Position numbers and translations under genes: made by a program. A stretch of DNA of 6,078 nt from Gammaproteobacteria bacterium (lineage in GTDB: Bacteria; Pseudomonadota; Gammaproteobacteria; SMWH01), in the NCBI GenBank assembly GCA_004357005.1, contig SMWH01000058.1, positions 1-6,078 of the forward strand. Direction: 5' to 3'. Below the pieces are notes generated by a model that worked only from the letters and a program-made list of their open reading frames with translations, searched no databases and had not been told where the DNA came from. Positions 1-6,078 of this stretch are shown piece after piece; within the stretch, counting starts at the first letter, position 1, and every line of letters begins with the position of its first letter.

Positions 1-1149
1 GCTCATGGCCTCGATCTCGGGCTCCCTGAAACCCCGCGTGGTCACGGCGGGAGTGCCGAGGCGCAAGCCACTGGTGACGAAGGGCGAACGCGGGTCATTG
101 GGAACCGCGTTCTTGTTGACGGTAATGTTGGCGCGCCCCAGCGCGGCCTCGGCGTCTTTTCCGGTGATGTCCTTTTCGATGAGATCCACCAGGACCAGAT
201 GATTGTCGGTGCCACCGGACACGACCTGGTAACCGCGTTCCATGATGACCCGGGCCATGACCCGGGCGTTGGCGACGACCTGTTTCTGATAATCAACAAA
301 CTCCGGTTCCAGCGCCTCCTTGAAGGCCACGGCTTTCGCGGCGATGGCGTGCATCAGGGGGCCGCCCTGGGTGCCGGGGAACACCAGGGAGTTGAGCTTT
401 TTCTCCACTGCTTCGTTGGCCCGGGCCAGGATCAGGCCGCCACGGGGCCCGCGCAGGGTCTTGTGGGTGGTGCTGGTGGTGACGTCGGCAATCGATACCG
501 GGTTGGGATACATGCCCGTGGCGCACAGACCCGCCACGTGGGCCATGTCCACCAGGAACCAGGCACCCACGCTGTCGGCGATGTCGCGCAGGCGCTGCCA
601 GTCCACGATCCGGGAGTAGGCTGAAAAGCCGCCGATGATCATCTTCGGTTTGTGTTCATGGGCCAGTCGTTCCACCAACCCGTAGTCGATCTCGCCGGTC
701 TCGAGGTCCAAGCCGTATTGCACCGCGTTGTACAGCTTGCCGGAGAAACTCACCTTCGCGCCGTGTGTCAGGTGTCCGCCGTGCGCCAGGCTCATGCCGA
801 GAATGGTGTCACCCGGTGAGAGCAGGGCCATGTAGGCCGCGGCATTGGCCTGGGACCCGGAATGGGGCTGCACGTTGGCATAATCGGCGCCGAAAAGTTT
901 TTTCACCCGCTCCCGAGCCAGTTCTTCGGCAATATCCACATATTCGCAACCGCCGTAATAGCGCTTCGACGGATAGCCCTCCGCGTACTTGTTGGTCAGC
1001 ACCGACCCCTGTGCTTCGAGCACGCGCGGACTGGCGTAGTTCTCCGAGGCGATCAGTTCGATGTGATCTTCCTGACGCTGTTCCTCGTCGGCGATGGCCG
1101 CCGCCAGTTCCGGATCAAAACCGGCAATGCTCATGTCTTTGTCAAACAT
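1..1149 (-). CDS. glyA: Serine hydroxymethyltransferase, 3' end cut by the window
   Basis: PLP enzyme of the cytoplasm that interconverts serine and glycine while loading one-carbon units onto tetrahydrofolate. The first 383 residues are present; the family is usually about 417-420 long, so roughly 35 C-terminal residues lie beyond base 1. Recognisable in order are [10 protein letters not shown] (residues 29-38), NKYAEGYP with Tyr55 and Glu57, the RYYGG block with Tyr64/Tyr65, [30 protein letters not shown] with Asp201 and His204 (PLP contacts), the PLP-binding lysine Lys230 in [13 protein letters not shown], and Arg363 in TSGLRLGTP (carboxylate binding). The family's active-site residues in the visible part are all present. 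The ATG at 1149 gives an N-terminus matching the family; an internal ATG at residue 6 is a possible alternative, and neither has a strong Shine-Dalgarno (GAGAAAG lies upstream of the first). It begins 47 bases after the nucleotide-sugar dehydrogenase stop on the same strand, with no clear promoter or terminator between, so co-transcription is possible. Confidence 0.97.
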   Translation of the reverse strand, partial: MFDKDMSIAGFDPELAAAIADEEQRQEDHIELIASENYASPRVLEAQGSVLTNKYAEGYPSKRYYGGCEYVDIAEELARERVKKLFGADYANVQPHSGSQANAAAYMALLSPGDTILGMSLAHGGHLTHGAKVSFSGKLYNAVQYGLDLETGEIDYGLVERLAHEHKPKMIIGGFSAYSRIVDWQRLRDIADSVGAWFLVDMAHVAGLCATGMYPNPVSIADVTTSTTHKTLRGPRGGLILARANEAVEKKLNSLVFPGTQGGPLMHAIAAKAVAFKEALEPEFVDYQKQVVANARVMARVIMERGYQVVSGGTDNHLVLVDLIEKDITGKDAEAALGRANITVNKNAVPNDPRSPFVTSGLRLGTPAVTTRGFREPEIEAMS

Positions 1150-1196
1150 GGAGTTACTTTCTCGTCATTCGTCGCTTACCAGGGGGGACGGGGAAT

Positions 1197-2501
1197 CTAA
1201 AGACGCCAGCTGTGGATCCCGTGTTCACGCAGAGCTTCGGGAGCCAGCACGGATTTGACGTCCACCAGCGTACCGCGGTCCGACAAGCGTTCAGCATACC
1301 GCTCGCAGGGCATCTCCACGTACTCGCGGTGCGCCACCGCCAGAACCAGGGCATCGACGGTGCCCAGGTCGTCCCAGGCACTCAGTTCCACGCCGTATTG
1401 TTCCCGGGCCTGTCCCGGGTCCACGACCGGATCGTGCAACACCAGATCCACGCCGAAGGATTCGAGTTCCTCGATGACATCCGCCACGCGGGAGTTGCGC
1501 AGGTCCGGGCAGTTCTCCTTGAAGGTGAGCCCGAGCACTGCCACCCGGGATCCTCGCACGGGACAACCCCGGCGGATCATCTGCTTGACCGTTTGCTGGG
1601 CGATAAACCGGCCCATGTAATCATTGATGCGGCGCCCTGCCAGAACCACCTCCGGGTGGTAACCGACGGACTCCGCCTTGTAGGTAAGATAATAAGGATC
1701 CACGCCGATGCAGTGCCCGCCCACCAGCCCGGGCCGGAAGGGCAGAAAATTCCACTTGGTCCCGGCGGCCTCGAGCACTTCCAGCGTGTCGATGCCCAGA
1801 CGCTCGAAGATGATGGCCAGTTCGTTCATCAACGCGATATTCAGATCACGCTGGGTGTTTTCGATTACCTTGGCCGCTTCCGCCACCTTGATACTCGATG
1901 CCTGGTGAATCCCCGCCTCGACTACCTGCCCGTAGAGTCCCGCCACCCGCTCGAGGGTTTCCCGCGAGTCCGCGCCGACGACCTTGGTCACGTTGGTCAG
2001 GGAATGCTTGCTGTCGCCCGGATTGATGCGCTCCGGAGAATAGGCCACAGAAAAATCCTTGCCCCATTTCAGGTCGGAATGTCGTTCCAGCACGGGAATA
2101 CAGTCTTCCTCGGTGCAACCCGGATACACGGTGGACTCGAAGATCACGGTCGCGCCCTTGCGCATGTGTTCCCCTACCGTGGCACATGCGCCCAATAGAA
2201 GTTGCAGATCCGGTCGTCTCGCGTCGTCCACGGGTGTCGGCACCGTGATAATCAGATAATCCGCATCGCTGAGCTTTTTTGCGTCGGTGGTGAATTCCAG
2301 ATCTGCCGCGGCTGCCAGATCCTCGTCCGCCATTTCTCCCGTGGGATCGTGGCCACGCTGGTACGCGCTGACCTTGTCGGCGTCCACATCAAAACCGAGG
2401 GTGCGCTGACGGCGGCCAAAGGCAACCGCCAGCGGCAGACCCACGTAACCGAGTCCCACCACCGCAACCAGGGGGGTTTTCTTGGAATCTTTGGCGGTCA
2501 T
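1197..2501 (-). CDS. tviB: UDP-N-acetylhexosamine 6-dehydrogenase, TviB/WbpO type
   Basis: Cytoplasmic NAD-dependent enzyme that oxidises C6 of a UDP-HexNAc (UDP-GlcNAc or UDP-GalNAc) to the uronic acid, a precursor for acidic surface polysaccharides. The 434-residue length fits the family. Visible are the Rossmann motif GLGYVGLP (residues 16-23), Asp38 ending strand two (GFDVD), VPTPVD (87-92), STVYPG (123-128), YSPERINPGD (154-163), Lys211 in EAAKVIENTQRD, and the catalytic Cys264 in RPGLVGGHCIGVDPYY. This last block is the TviB/WbpO form and differs from the MPFYPGPGLGGHCIPIDP form of WbpA enzymes. The third domain has GLTFKENCPDLRNSR (324-338). The ATG at 2501 was chosen because it places the Rossmann fold about 10 residues in; the longer frame up to 2636 would overlap cysC and adds non-family sequence. 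No clear ribosome-binding site precedes it. It lies 37 bases after cysC and is probably co-transcribed with it. Choice of GlcNAc or GalNAc as substrate cannot be read from sequence. Confidence 0.93.
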   Translation of the reverse strand: MTAKDSKKTPLVAVVGLGYVGLPLAVAFGRRQRTLGFDVDADKVSAYQRGHDPTGEMADEDLAAAADLEFTTDAKKLSDADYLIITVPTPVDDARRPDLQLLLGACATVGEHMRKGATVIFESTVYPGCTEEDCIPVLERHSDLKWGKDFSVAYSPERINPGDSKHSLTNVTKVVGADSRETLERVAGLYGQVVEAGIHQASSIKVAEAAKVIENTQRDLNIALMNELAIIFERLGIDTLEVLEAAGTKWNFLPFRPGLVGGHCIGVDPYYLTYKAESVGYHPEVVLAGRRINDYMGRFIAQQTVKQMIRRGCPVRGSRVAVLGLTFKENCPDLRNSRVADVIEELESFGVDLVLHDPVVDPGQAREQYGVELSAWDDLGTVDALVLAVAHREYVEMPCERYAERLSDRGTLVDVKSVLAPEALREHGIHSWRL

Positions 2502-2534
2502 TGGATTCGACAACACGCGCGCGATGGCGGGCGC

Positions 2535-2555
2535 GGGCTCAGATCGCTTGAGCCC
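2535..2555 (-). other. Perfect hairpin at the cysC stop codon
   Basis: GGGCTCA (2535-2541) and TGAGCCC (2549-2555) form a perfect 7-bp inverted repeat with a 7-base loop. The stop codon of cysC (2539-2541) is part of the stem. On the minus strand no T-run follows the hairpin, so it is not a canonical intrinsic terminator. It could slow 3' decay or weakly attenuate expression between cysC and the dehydrogenase gene, or it could be chance in GC-rich DNA. The symmetry is seen directly; any function is inference. Confidence 0.35.
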
Positions 2556-3198
2556 CCGGCGCCTGACCCGCGGTGGCCTTGGCATCGGCAGTGTCGTCAC
2601 TTGCAGGCAGCACGCCGTGATCGCGCAGATAGGCAATCACCTGATCGACGCATTCATCCACGCCGCGGGTTCCGGTTTCGACCAGCAATTCGGCATGTTC
2701 CGGTTCTTCGTAGGGCGATGAGATGCCCGTGAACTCGGGGATCTCGCCGGCGCGGGCTTTCTTGTACAGACCCTTGACGTCCCGGGCTTCGCAGACCTCC
2801 AGCGAAGCGTGGCAGTAAATCTCGTGAAAATCGGCTTTGGCCGCCATTTCACGAACCCGCCGCCGGTCCTTGCGGAACGGTGAGATAAACGCGGTCATGG
2901 TGATCAGTCCCGCATCCAGACACAGCTTGGCCACCTCGCCGATACGGCGGATGTTTTCCGTACGGTCGTCGTCGGAAAAACCCAGGTCCTGGCACAGACC
3001 GTGGCGCACATTGTCGCCATCAAAGACAAAAGTCCGGGCCCCCATCTGGTGGAGCCGTTCTTCCGTCGCATGAGCCAGCGTCGACTTGCCCGCTCCGGAC
3101 AAGCCCGTAAACCACAGGATCGTGCCCCGGTGCCCGTTCATCTGCTCCCGCCGCTGGCGCGTGACGGTGGCCTGGTGCCATACAATATTGGTGTTCAT
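2539..3198 (-). CDS. cysC: Adenylylsulfate (APS) kinase
   Basis: Cytoplasmic kinase that phosphorylates APS at the 3' position with ATP to give PAPS, the activated sulfate used by sulfotransferases or by PAPS reductase. The 219-residue protein carries the P-loop GLSGAGKST (residues 32-40), [10 protein letters not shown] (59-68), [20 protein letters not shown] (73-92), the FISPFRKDR block with Ser106 at the position phosphorylated in E. coli CysC, and the C-terminal APS-binding and lid region [21 protein letters not shown] (139-159) followed by SPYEEP. The N-terminus ([15 protein letters not shown], then [12 protein letters not shown]) matches stand-alone CysC, so it is not the kinase half of a CysNC fusion. 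The last 20 or so residues are Ala/Asp/Gly-rich and go beyond the usual family end. ATG 3198 is supported by the conserved VWH start and is preceded by a weak purine-rich stretch (GAGAAAG). It is the first gene after a 144-base gap containing a likely promoter. No cysD, cysN or cysH is in view, so its job here may be PAPS supply for glycan sulfation. Confidence 0.96.
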   Translation of the reverse strand: MNTNIVWHQATVTRQRREQMNGHRGTILWFTGLSGAGKSTLAHATEERLHQMGARTFVFDGDNVRHGLCQDLGFSDDDRTENIRRIGEVAKLCLDAGLITMTAFISPFRKDRRRVREMAAKADFHEIYCHASLEVCEARDVKGLYKKARAGEIPEFTGISSPYEEPEHAELLVETGTRGVDECVDQVIAYLRDHGVLPASDDTADAKATAGQAPGAQAI

Positions 3199-3257
3199 GG
3201 GTCTTTCTCGCTTCCCTGATCTTCCGGGGCTTCCCTACCCTGACACAAAGGGAGCAG

Positions 3258-3263
3258 ATTATA
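3258..3263 (-). promoter_or_regulatory. Putative sigma-70 -10 box upstream of cysC
   Basis: The minus strand reads TATAAT exactly, in an AT-richer patch of the 144-base gap (3199-3342) between the SDR gene and cysC. Transcription would start near 3251 and leave a leader of roughly 50 bases before the cysC ATG at 3198. The -35 is poor: at 16-17 base spacing the hexamer is GGTTTG or GGGTTT, and a better TTGCGT (3277-3282) sits only 13 bases away. There is no TGn extended -10. The rest of the gap holds no open reading frame I trust and no intrinsic terminator. An activator-dependent or weak promoter is plausible; a chance match is possible. Confidence 0.5.
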
Positions 3264-3342
3264 GTCCACCAAGACCACGCAAACCCACGGTTTTCCGTAC
3301 TTTCCGGCCATTGCCTTGTCCTGTGCCGGCCCCGCGCCGGGC

Positions 3343-4251
3343 CTACTCCGGACCTTCCCGGGCCTGTCCGGGGGCCGGTTTCCCCGCCGGCGGCTCCCAG
3401 GTGGCGGCGTCCGGCACAAAGGGCCGGGGATCGTAGCCCAACTCCTCCCGGGCCAGGCAGTCATCAAAAACCAGATCCTGCCCCATGCGCCCGACCATGG
3501 CCCAGGGCACCTGTGGCCCCGCGAACCCGCGAATCAACAGGGTCAGCAACCCGCCTGGCAGACGCAGGAAACGCGGCGTACGGCCCACGGAACGGTATAC
3601 GGCCCCCACCATGTCCCGGTAGCTGAGCGTGGTCCCCCCGGCCAGCACATAGCTCCGACGGTTGCTTTCAGGCCGTTCCAGGGCCGTGAGAGCCGCCTGA
3701 GCCAGGTCTCCCGCGTGCACGGGCTGGCGCAGCCCCCGCCCTCCGTCGGCCAACGGAAAAAACGGCATTCGTCCGGCCCATCGGGCAAGCCGGCTGAGAT
3801 TCTGGTCCATCCCGCGGCCGTAGATCAGGGTGGGCCGAAGGAGCGTCCAGCCCACGGCCCGTTCCTCACAACTGCCCGAGAAGCGGGCTTCGCCATCCAG
3901 CAACTGTGCCACCACCGCCCGTTCCCGCCGGTCGGGGGAGTCGCGTTTGACCAGGACGCTGGTGGAACTGAAGGCCACCGCGTGTTTCAGCCCCGGCATG
4001 GCGGCCACCACCCGGGCCGCCAGGCCCAGTGGCGCGCAGTGGACCCACCGGGCCACCGCCGGTTCTACCGCAAGGGCCGAGACAGACAGATCGTGCCGAT
4101 GCCACCGCACGCCATTCAGGGCGGCCGCCCACGAGGGTGGCGCCGTACGTGAAACGGCCACGACCGGAATTCCGCGCTCGACACACGCGCGCACAACGCT
4201 GTAACCGATCTGTCCGGTCGCCCCCGTCACCAGCACGGTTGCGCGCGTCAT
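3343..4251 (-). CDS. Atypical NAD(P)-binding SDR (epimerase/dehydratase-like)
   Basis: A 302-residue protein of the NAD-dependent epimerase/dehydratase superfamily. The cofactor motif TGATGQIG is at residues 9-16. Further family landmarks are FSSTSVL (94-100), TLLRPTLIYGRGMDQN (136-151), the substrate-domain block RQPVHAGDLAQAALTAL (175-191), YVLAGGTTLSYRDMV (201-215), and the C-terminal QDLVFDDCLAREELGYDPRPF (258-278). The YxxxK catalytic pair expected after the SST block is missing: residues 101-135 contain no tyrosine. It therefore belongs with atypical SDRs, and whether it reduces, epimerises or only binds a nucleotide sugar is unknown. Relatives with this C-terminus occur in surface-polysaccharide clusters as putative sugar epimerases or 4-reductases; that is from general family knowledge and not shown here. 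The ATG at 4251 overlaps the GT2 stop by one base (TGATG) and puts the Rossmann motif at the right depth; the open frame up to 4545 is a shadow of the GT2 gene. It is the last gene of its block. Confidence 0.85.
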   Translation of the reverse strand: MTRATVLVTGATGQIGYSVVRACVERGIPVVAVSRTAPPSWAAALNGVRWHRHDLSVSALAVEPAVARWVHCAPLGLAARVVAAMPGLKHAVAFSSTSVLVKRDSPDRRERAVVAQLLDGEARFSGSCEERAVGWTLLRPTLIYGRGMDQNLSRLARWAGRMPFFPLADGGRGLRQPVHAGDLAQAALTALERPESNRRSYVLAGGTTLSYRDMVGAVYRSVGRTPRFLRLPGGLLTLLIRGFAGPQVPWAMVGRMGQDLVFDDCLAREELGYDPRPFVPDAATWEPPAGKPAPGQAREGPE

Positions 4252-5144
4252 CAGTCGGGGTCCGCGGGCTGGTGTGCACCCAGGGACCGGACCGCCACCC
4301 AGGGCATGAGCAGCGCCCAGCGCAACCAGATCCCGGCGAGCACCAGCCAGGGCACGGGCCACGACTGTTGGGTCGCCAGGTGGCGCCGGTAAAAGCGATG
4401 CATGCCCAGATGCTTGTACCACCAGGCCCTCAACGGCGCGGAGGCGGACGACACCCCGAGACCGTGCATGGCCCGGGCTGCCGGCACCAGCAACAACTTC
4501 CACCCCCCAGCCCGCAGCCGCACAAAAAGATCCAGGTCTTCGCAATGGAGGAAATAATCCTCATCAAAGCCGCCTACGGCGTCGAAAGCCTGACGCCGCA
4601 AACAAAGCAATGCACCCGAAACGGCTTCGACTTCCACCGGGTGCGCGGGCAAAGGATCACTCGCGGCGTTGATGCCGCCGACCCCGAGACGCTCCAATCC
4701 TGACAACGTGCTCAGCGCACGACCCGGTGTGGGCAGACGACGGCGTACCGCCCGCTGTTCGGATCCGCCGGGATCCAGGATCAATGCGCCGGCGAGCCCG
4801 GCCCGGGAATCTTCGTCGAGAGCCCGGCGCAAAATGGCCAGGGTGTCGGATTCGACAATGCAATCGGGGTTCAGGAAAACGAGGGTAAAGGCTTCGGTCT
4901 GTGCCGCTCCCTGGTTGCAGGCACGCGCGTAACCGGTGTTGGCGGTATTGCGAACGACCTCCACCGGGGCCGCCATGGGCAGGGCCGCGCACAGGCGTTC
5001 CACGCTGTCATCGGTGGACGCGTTGTCCACGACGATGATCTCGACCGGGCCGGCGGATTCTGCGACGGCCTCAACGCAACGGGGCAACCAGTTGCCTGCG
5101 TTGTAGTTCACGATGACGACGCCGGTCGCGTCGGTAGTGTTCAT
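4251..5144 (-). CDS. GT2 family glycosyltransferase, rhamnosyltransferase-like
   Basis: Inverting GT-A glycosyltransferase, 297 residues, likely acting at the cytoplasmic face of the inner membrane on a nucleotide-sugar donor during surface glycan assembly. Seen in order are the N-terminal strand GVVIVNYNAG (8-17), IIVVDNASTDDS (36-47), NTGYARACNQGA (69-80), the metal-binding region LVFLNPDC (88-95, NPD in place of the classical DxD), VSGALLCLRRQAFDAVGGFDEDYF (175-198), and HCEDLDLFVRLRAGGWK (200-216), which carries the ED catalytic-base motif. This pattern is shared by WbbL/RfbF-like rhamnosyltransferases, but donor and acceptor cannot be fixed. Near the C-terminus, residues about 263-285 are hydrophobic and Trp-rich, a candidate single membrane anchor or peripheral helix. 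Start 5144 overlaps the upstream gene's stop as ATGA; a longer frame to 5183 would overlap further and adds no family sequence. No strong Shine-Dalgarno is visible, which fits translational coupling. Confidence 0.92.
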   Translation of the reverse strand: MNTTDATGVVIVNYNAGNWLPRCVEAVAESAGPVEIIVVDNASTDDSVERLCAALPMAAPVEVVRNTANTGYARACNQGAAQTEAFTLVFLNPDCIVESDTLAILRRALDEDSRAGLAGALILDPGGSEQRAVRRRLPTPGRALSTLSGLERLGVGGINAASDPLPAHPVEVEAVSGALLCLRRQAFDAVGGFDEDYFLHCEDLDLFVRLRAGGWKLLLVPAARAMHGLGVSSASAPLRAWWYKHLGMHRFYRRHLATQQSWPVPWLVLAGIWLRWALLMPWVAVRSLGAHQPADPD

Positions 5145-6076
5145 TCGGGAAGCTGAGCCGGGTTGTCCCGGCAATGGCGCCATAGCTCCGGCCAGATCTC
5201 GACGGCGCCACCGTATTGTCCAACCCGTTCACGCAACCAACCCGCTACCCCCGGGCGATCCAGTTTCAAAGGCATGTCCACGAGCGCGGGCACATCCGCC
5301 TGGGTCAGCCGGCGGCCATTGGTTTCGATGATGCGGCGCACATCAGCGATCCAGTATGTCGGTGCGTCCAGGTTCCGGGCCAGCATGCCCTGCAGATCCT
5401 GGATGTAATTGGAGCGGATGAACAACAGATGTTCTTCCAGCCGTTCCAGCAGGACTTTATCTTCGTTTTCCGCGAGGCCGAGGCTTATCCCGGCCAGGCC
5501 CTGGAAACGACCGTCTGGCGACCGCGCCAGACCCTCGCCACGCAGGGACAGCGCCAGGTCCGCCAGGAACTGCGCCAGGTTGGCCCCGGCAGCCGTTTCC
5601 CGGGCGTCGTGCACGTACGCCCGTCCAGCGGGGCGGTAATGCCCGAGCGCCCAGGGAAAACTGATGCTCACGGAATCCGGGTACAGGTACCGCAGTCCGG
5701 CATTGAACAGATAGTCCTCGTTGCGGTGCCGGGGCAGCGTCGGCGGCATGATTGACCGGTTGTCGAGTCCCACGGGCGACATGCCGACCAGCGGGCTGAT
5801 GCTGAACCGCTCCGAGTTCACCCACACATAGTGGCCTTCACAATAGCGCTCGTAGTCCTCGCGGTGCTCCCAGAGACGTTCGCGGGACTGATCCGAGATG
5901 ACAAACACCCAGCTGTTGCTGGATGACGCGGAATCTCCGTAGGTGCCGCTGATGGTGGTGGCGACACGGGAGTGGCCGGTCAGCTCCATCCATGAAGTGG
6001 CTTCGAACCCCCACAGGTCGTCGCCGTCCATGGACGCCACGCGCTCATCGGCAAGCACGTCGGCGACGACACCGCC
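5141..6076 (-). CDS. Unrecognised protein with glycosyltransferase-like features, 5' end cut
   Basis: The frame is open from the right edge of the window to a TGA at 5141, giving at least 311 residues; the true start lies beyond 6078. A GTG at 6058 could serve as a start, but the frame is open above it and the sequence does not look like an N-terminus. I do not recognise the family. Near the visible beginning is ASMDGDDLWG (14-23), with a DxD-like acidic cluster. Further on are GTYGDSASSSNSWVF, the block PVGLDNRSIMPPTLPRHRNE followed by DYLFNAGLRYLYPDS, and SFPWALGHYRP. The order of an acidic cluster and a later R-N-E-D-x-L-F block recalls GT-A glycosyltransferases, where an (E/D)D motif is catalytic. 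The last 170 residues look mostly helical and soluble, with no membrane segment. It overlaps the GT2 gene by four bases (ATGA), so it works in the same operon. A glycosyltransferase or accessory glycan protein is the best guess, held loosely. Confidence 0.8.
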   Translation of the reverse strand, partial: GGVVADVLADERVASMDGDDLWGFEATSWMELTGHSRVATTISGTYGDSASSSNSWVFVISDQSRERLWEHREDYERYCEGHYVWVNSERFSISPLVGMSPVGLDNRSIMPPTLPRHRNEDYLFNAGLRYLYPDSVSISFPWALGHYRPAGRAYVHDARETAAGANLAQFLADLALSLRGEGLARSPDGRFQGLAGISLGLAENEDKVLLERLEEHLLFIRSNYIQDLQGMLARNLDAPTYWIADVRRIIETNGRRLTQADVPALVDMPLKLDRPGVAGWLRERVGQYGGAVEIWPELWRHCRDNPAQLPE

Positions 6077-6078
6077 CA

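Noticed and set aside
245..267. Direct repeat of ATGACCCGGGC, 12-base spacing
   Set aside because: It lies in glyA and encodes ARVMARVI at the normal alignment length of the family, so it is a coincidence of codon use and not an insertion.
472..479. Chi-like octamer GCTGGTGG on the plus strand, and another on the minus strand at 1721-1728
   Set aside because: Both are inside coding sequence and are expected by chance in DNA of this composition; the Chi sequence of this organism is unknown.
765..2198. A 477-codon plus-strand open frame across glyA and the dehydrogenase gene
   Set aside because: It is antisense to two clear genes; its translation is rich in Arg, His, Pro and Gly without any domain pattern, as expected from GC-rich codon usage on the opposite strand.
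3328..3343. Inverted repeat GGCCC/GGGCC at the SDR stop as a terminator
   Set aside because: The stem is only 5 bp in very GC-rich DNA and no T-run follows on the minus strand, so it does not qualify as an intrinsic terminator.
3348..3371. Inverted repeat CCGGAC/GTCCGG
   Set aside because: It is a 6-bp match inside the SDR coding end, in a stretch of CCGG-rich sequence where such pairs arise by chance.
3316..4152. A 278-codon plus-strand open frame
   Set aside because: It is the shadow of the SDR gene, with no recognisable motif and a Pro/Gly/His/Gln-biased composition.

Overview
The window reads as chromosomal DNA from a GC-rich gammaproteobacterium. This rests on the gammaproteobacterial look of its GlyA and CysC proteins and on the high GC at third codon positions; the exact genus is not readable from the sequence. 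Every gene I can support lies on the minus strand, so transcription runs from high to low coordinates. There are six genes: two cut by the window edges and four complete. No RNA gene, insertion sequence, CRISPR array or attachment site was seen.

Two blocks are visible. The upstream block (6078 down to 3343) holds the C-terminal part of an unrecognised protein with glycosyltransferase-like features, a complete GT2 glycosyltransferase, and an atypical short-chain dehydrogenase/reductase. These three are packed with 4-base (ATGA) and 1-base (TGATG) stop/start overlaps, so they are almost certainly one translationally coupled operon. A 144-base gap (3199-3342) follows, with a perfect TATAAT box on the minus strand. 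The downstream block is cysC (adenylylsulfate kinase), a tviB/wbpO-type UDP-N-acetylhexosamine 6-dehydrogenase, and the first 383 codons of glyA (serine hydroxymethyltransferase). Gaps in this block are 37 and 47 bases.

Together this looks like the end of a cell-surface polysaccharide locus (capsule, exopolysaccharide or O-antigen) running into a housekeeping gene. The dehydrogenase would supply a UDP-linked aminohexuronic acid, GT2 would transfer a sugar, and the SDR may modify a nucleotide sugar or lipid-linked sugar. CysC supplies PAPS, which can feed either sulfate assimilation or a sulfotransferase; its position suggests, but does not prove, a sulfated acidic glycan. GlyA (glycine and one-carbon supply) is functionally unrelated.

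I do not see a demonstrably new system. The points most worth following up are the unrecognised protein at the right edge, the SDR that lacks the usual catalytic Tyr-Lys pair, and the placement of cysC.
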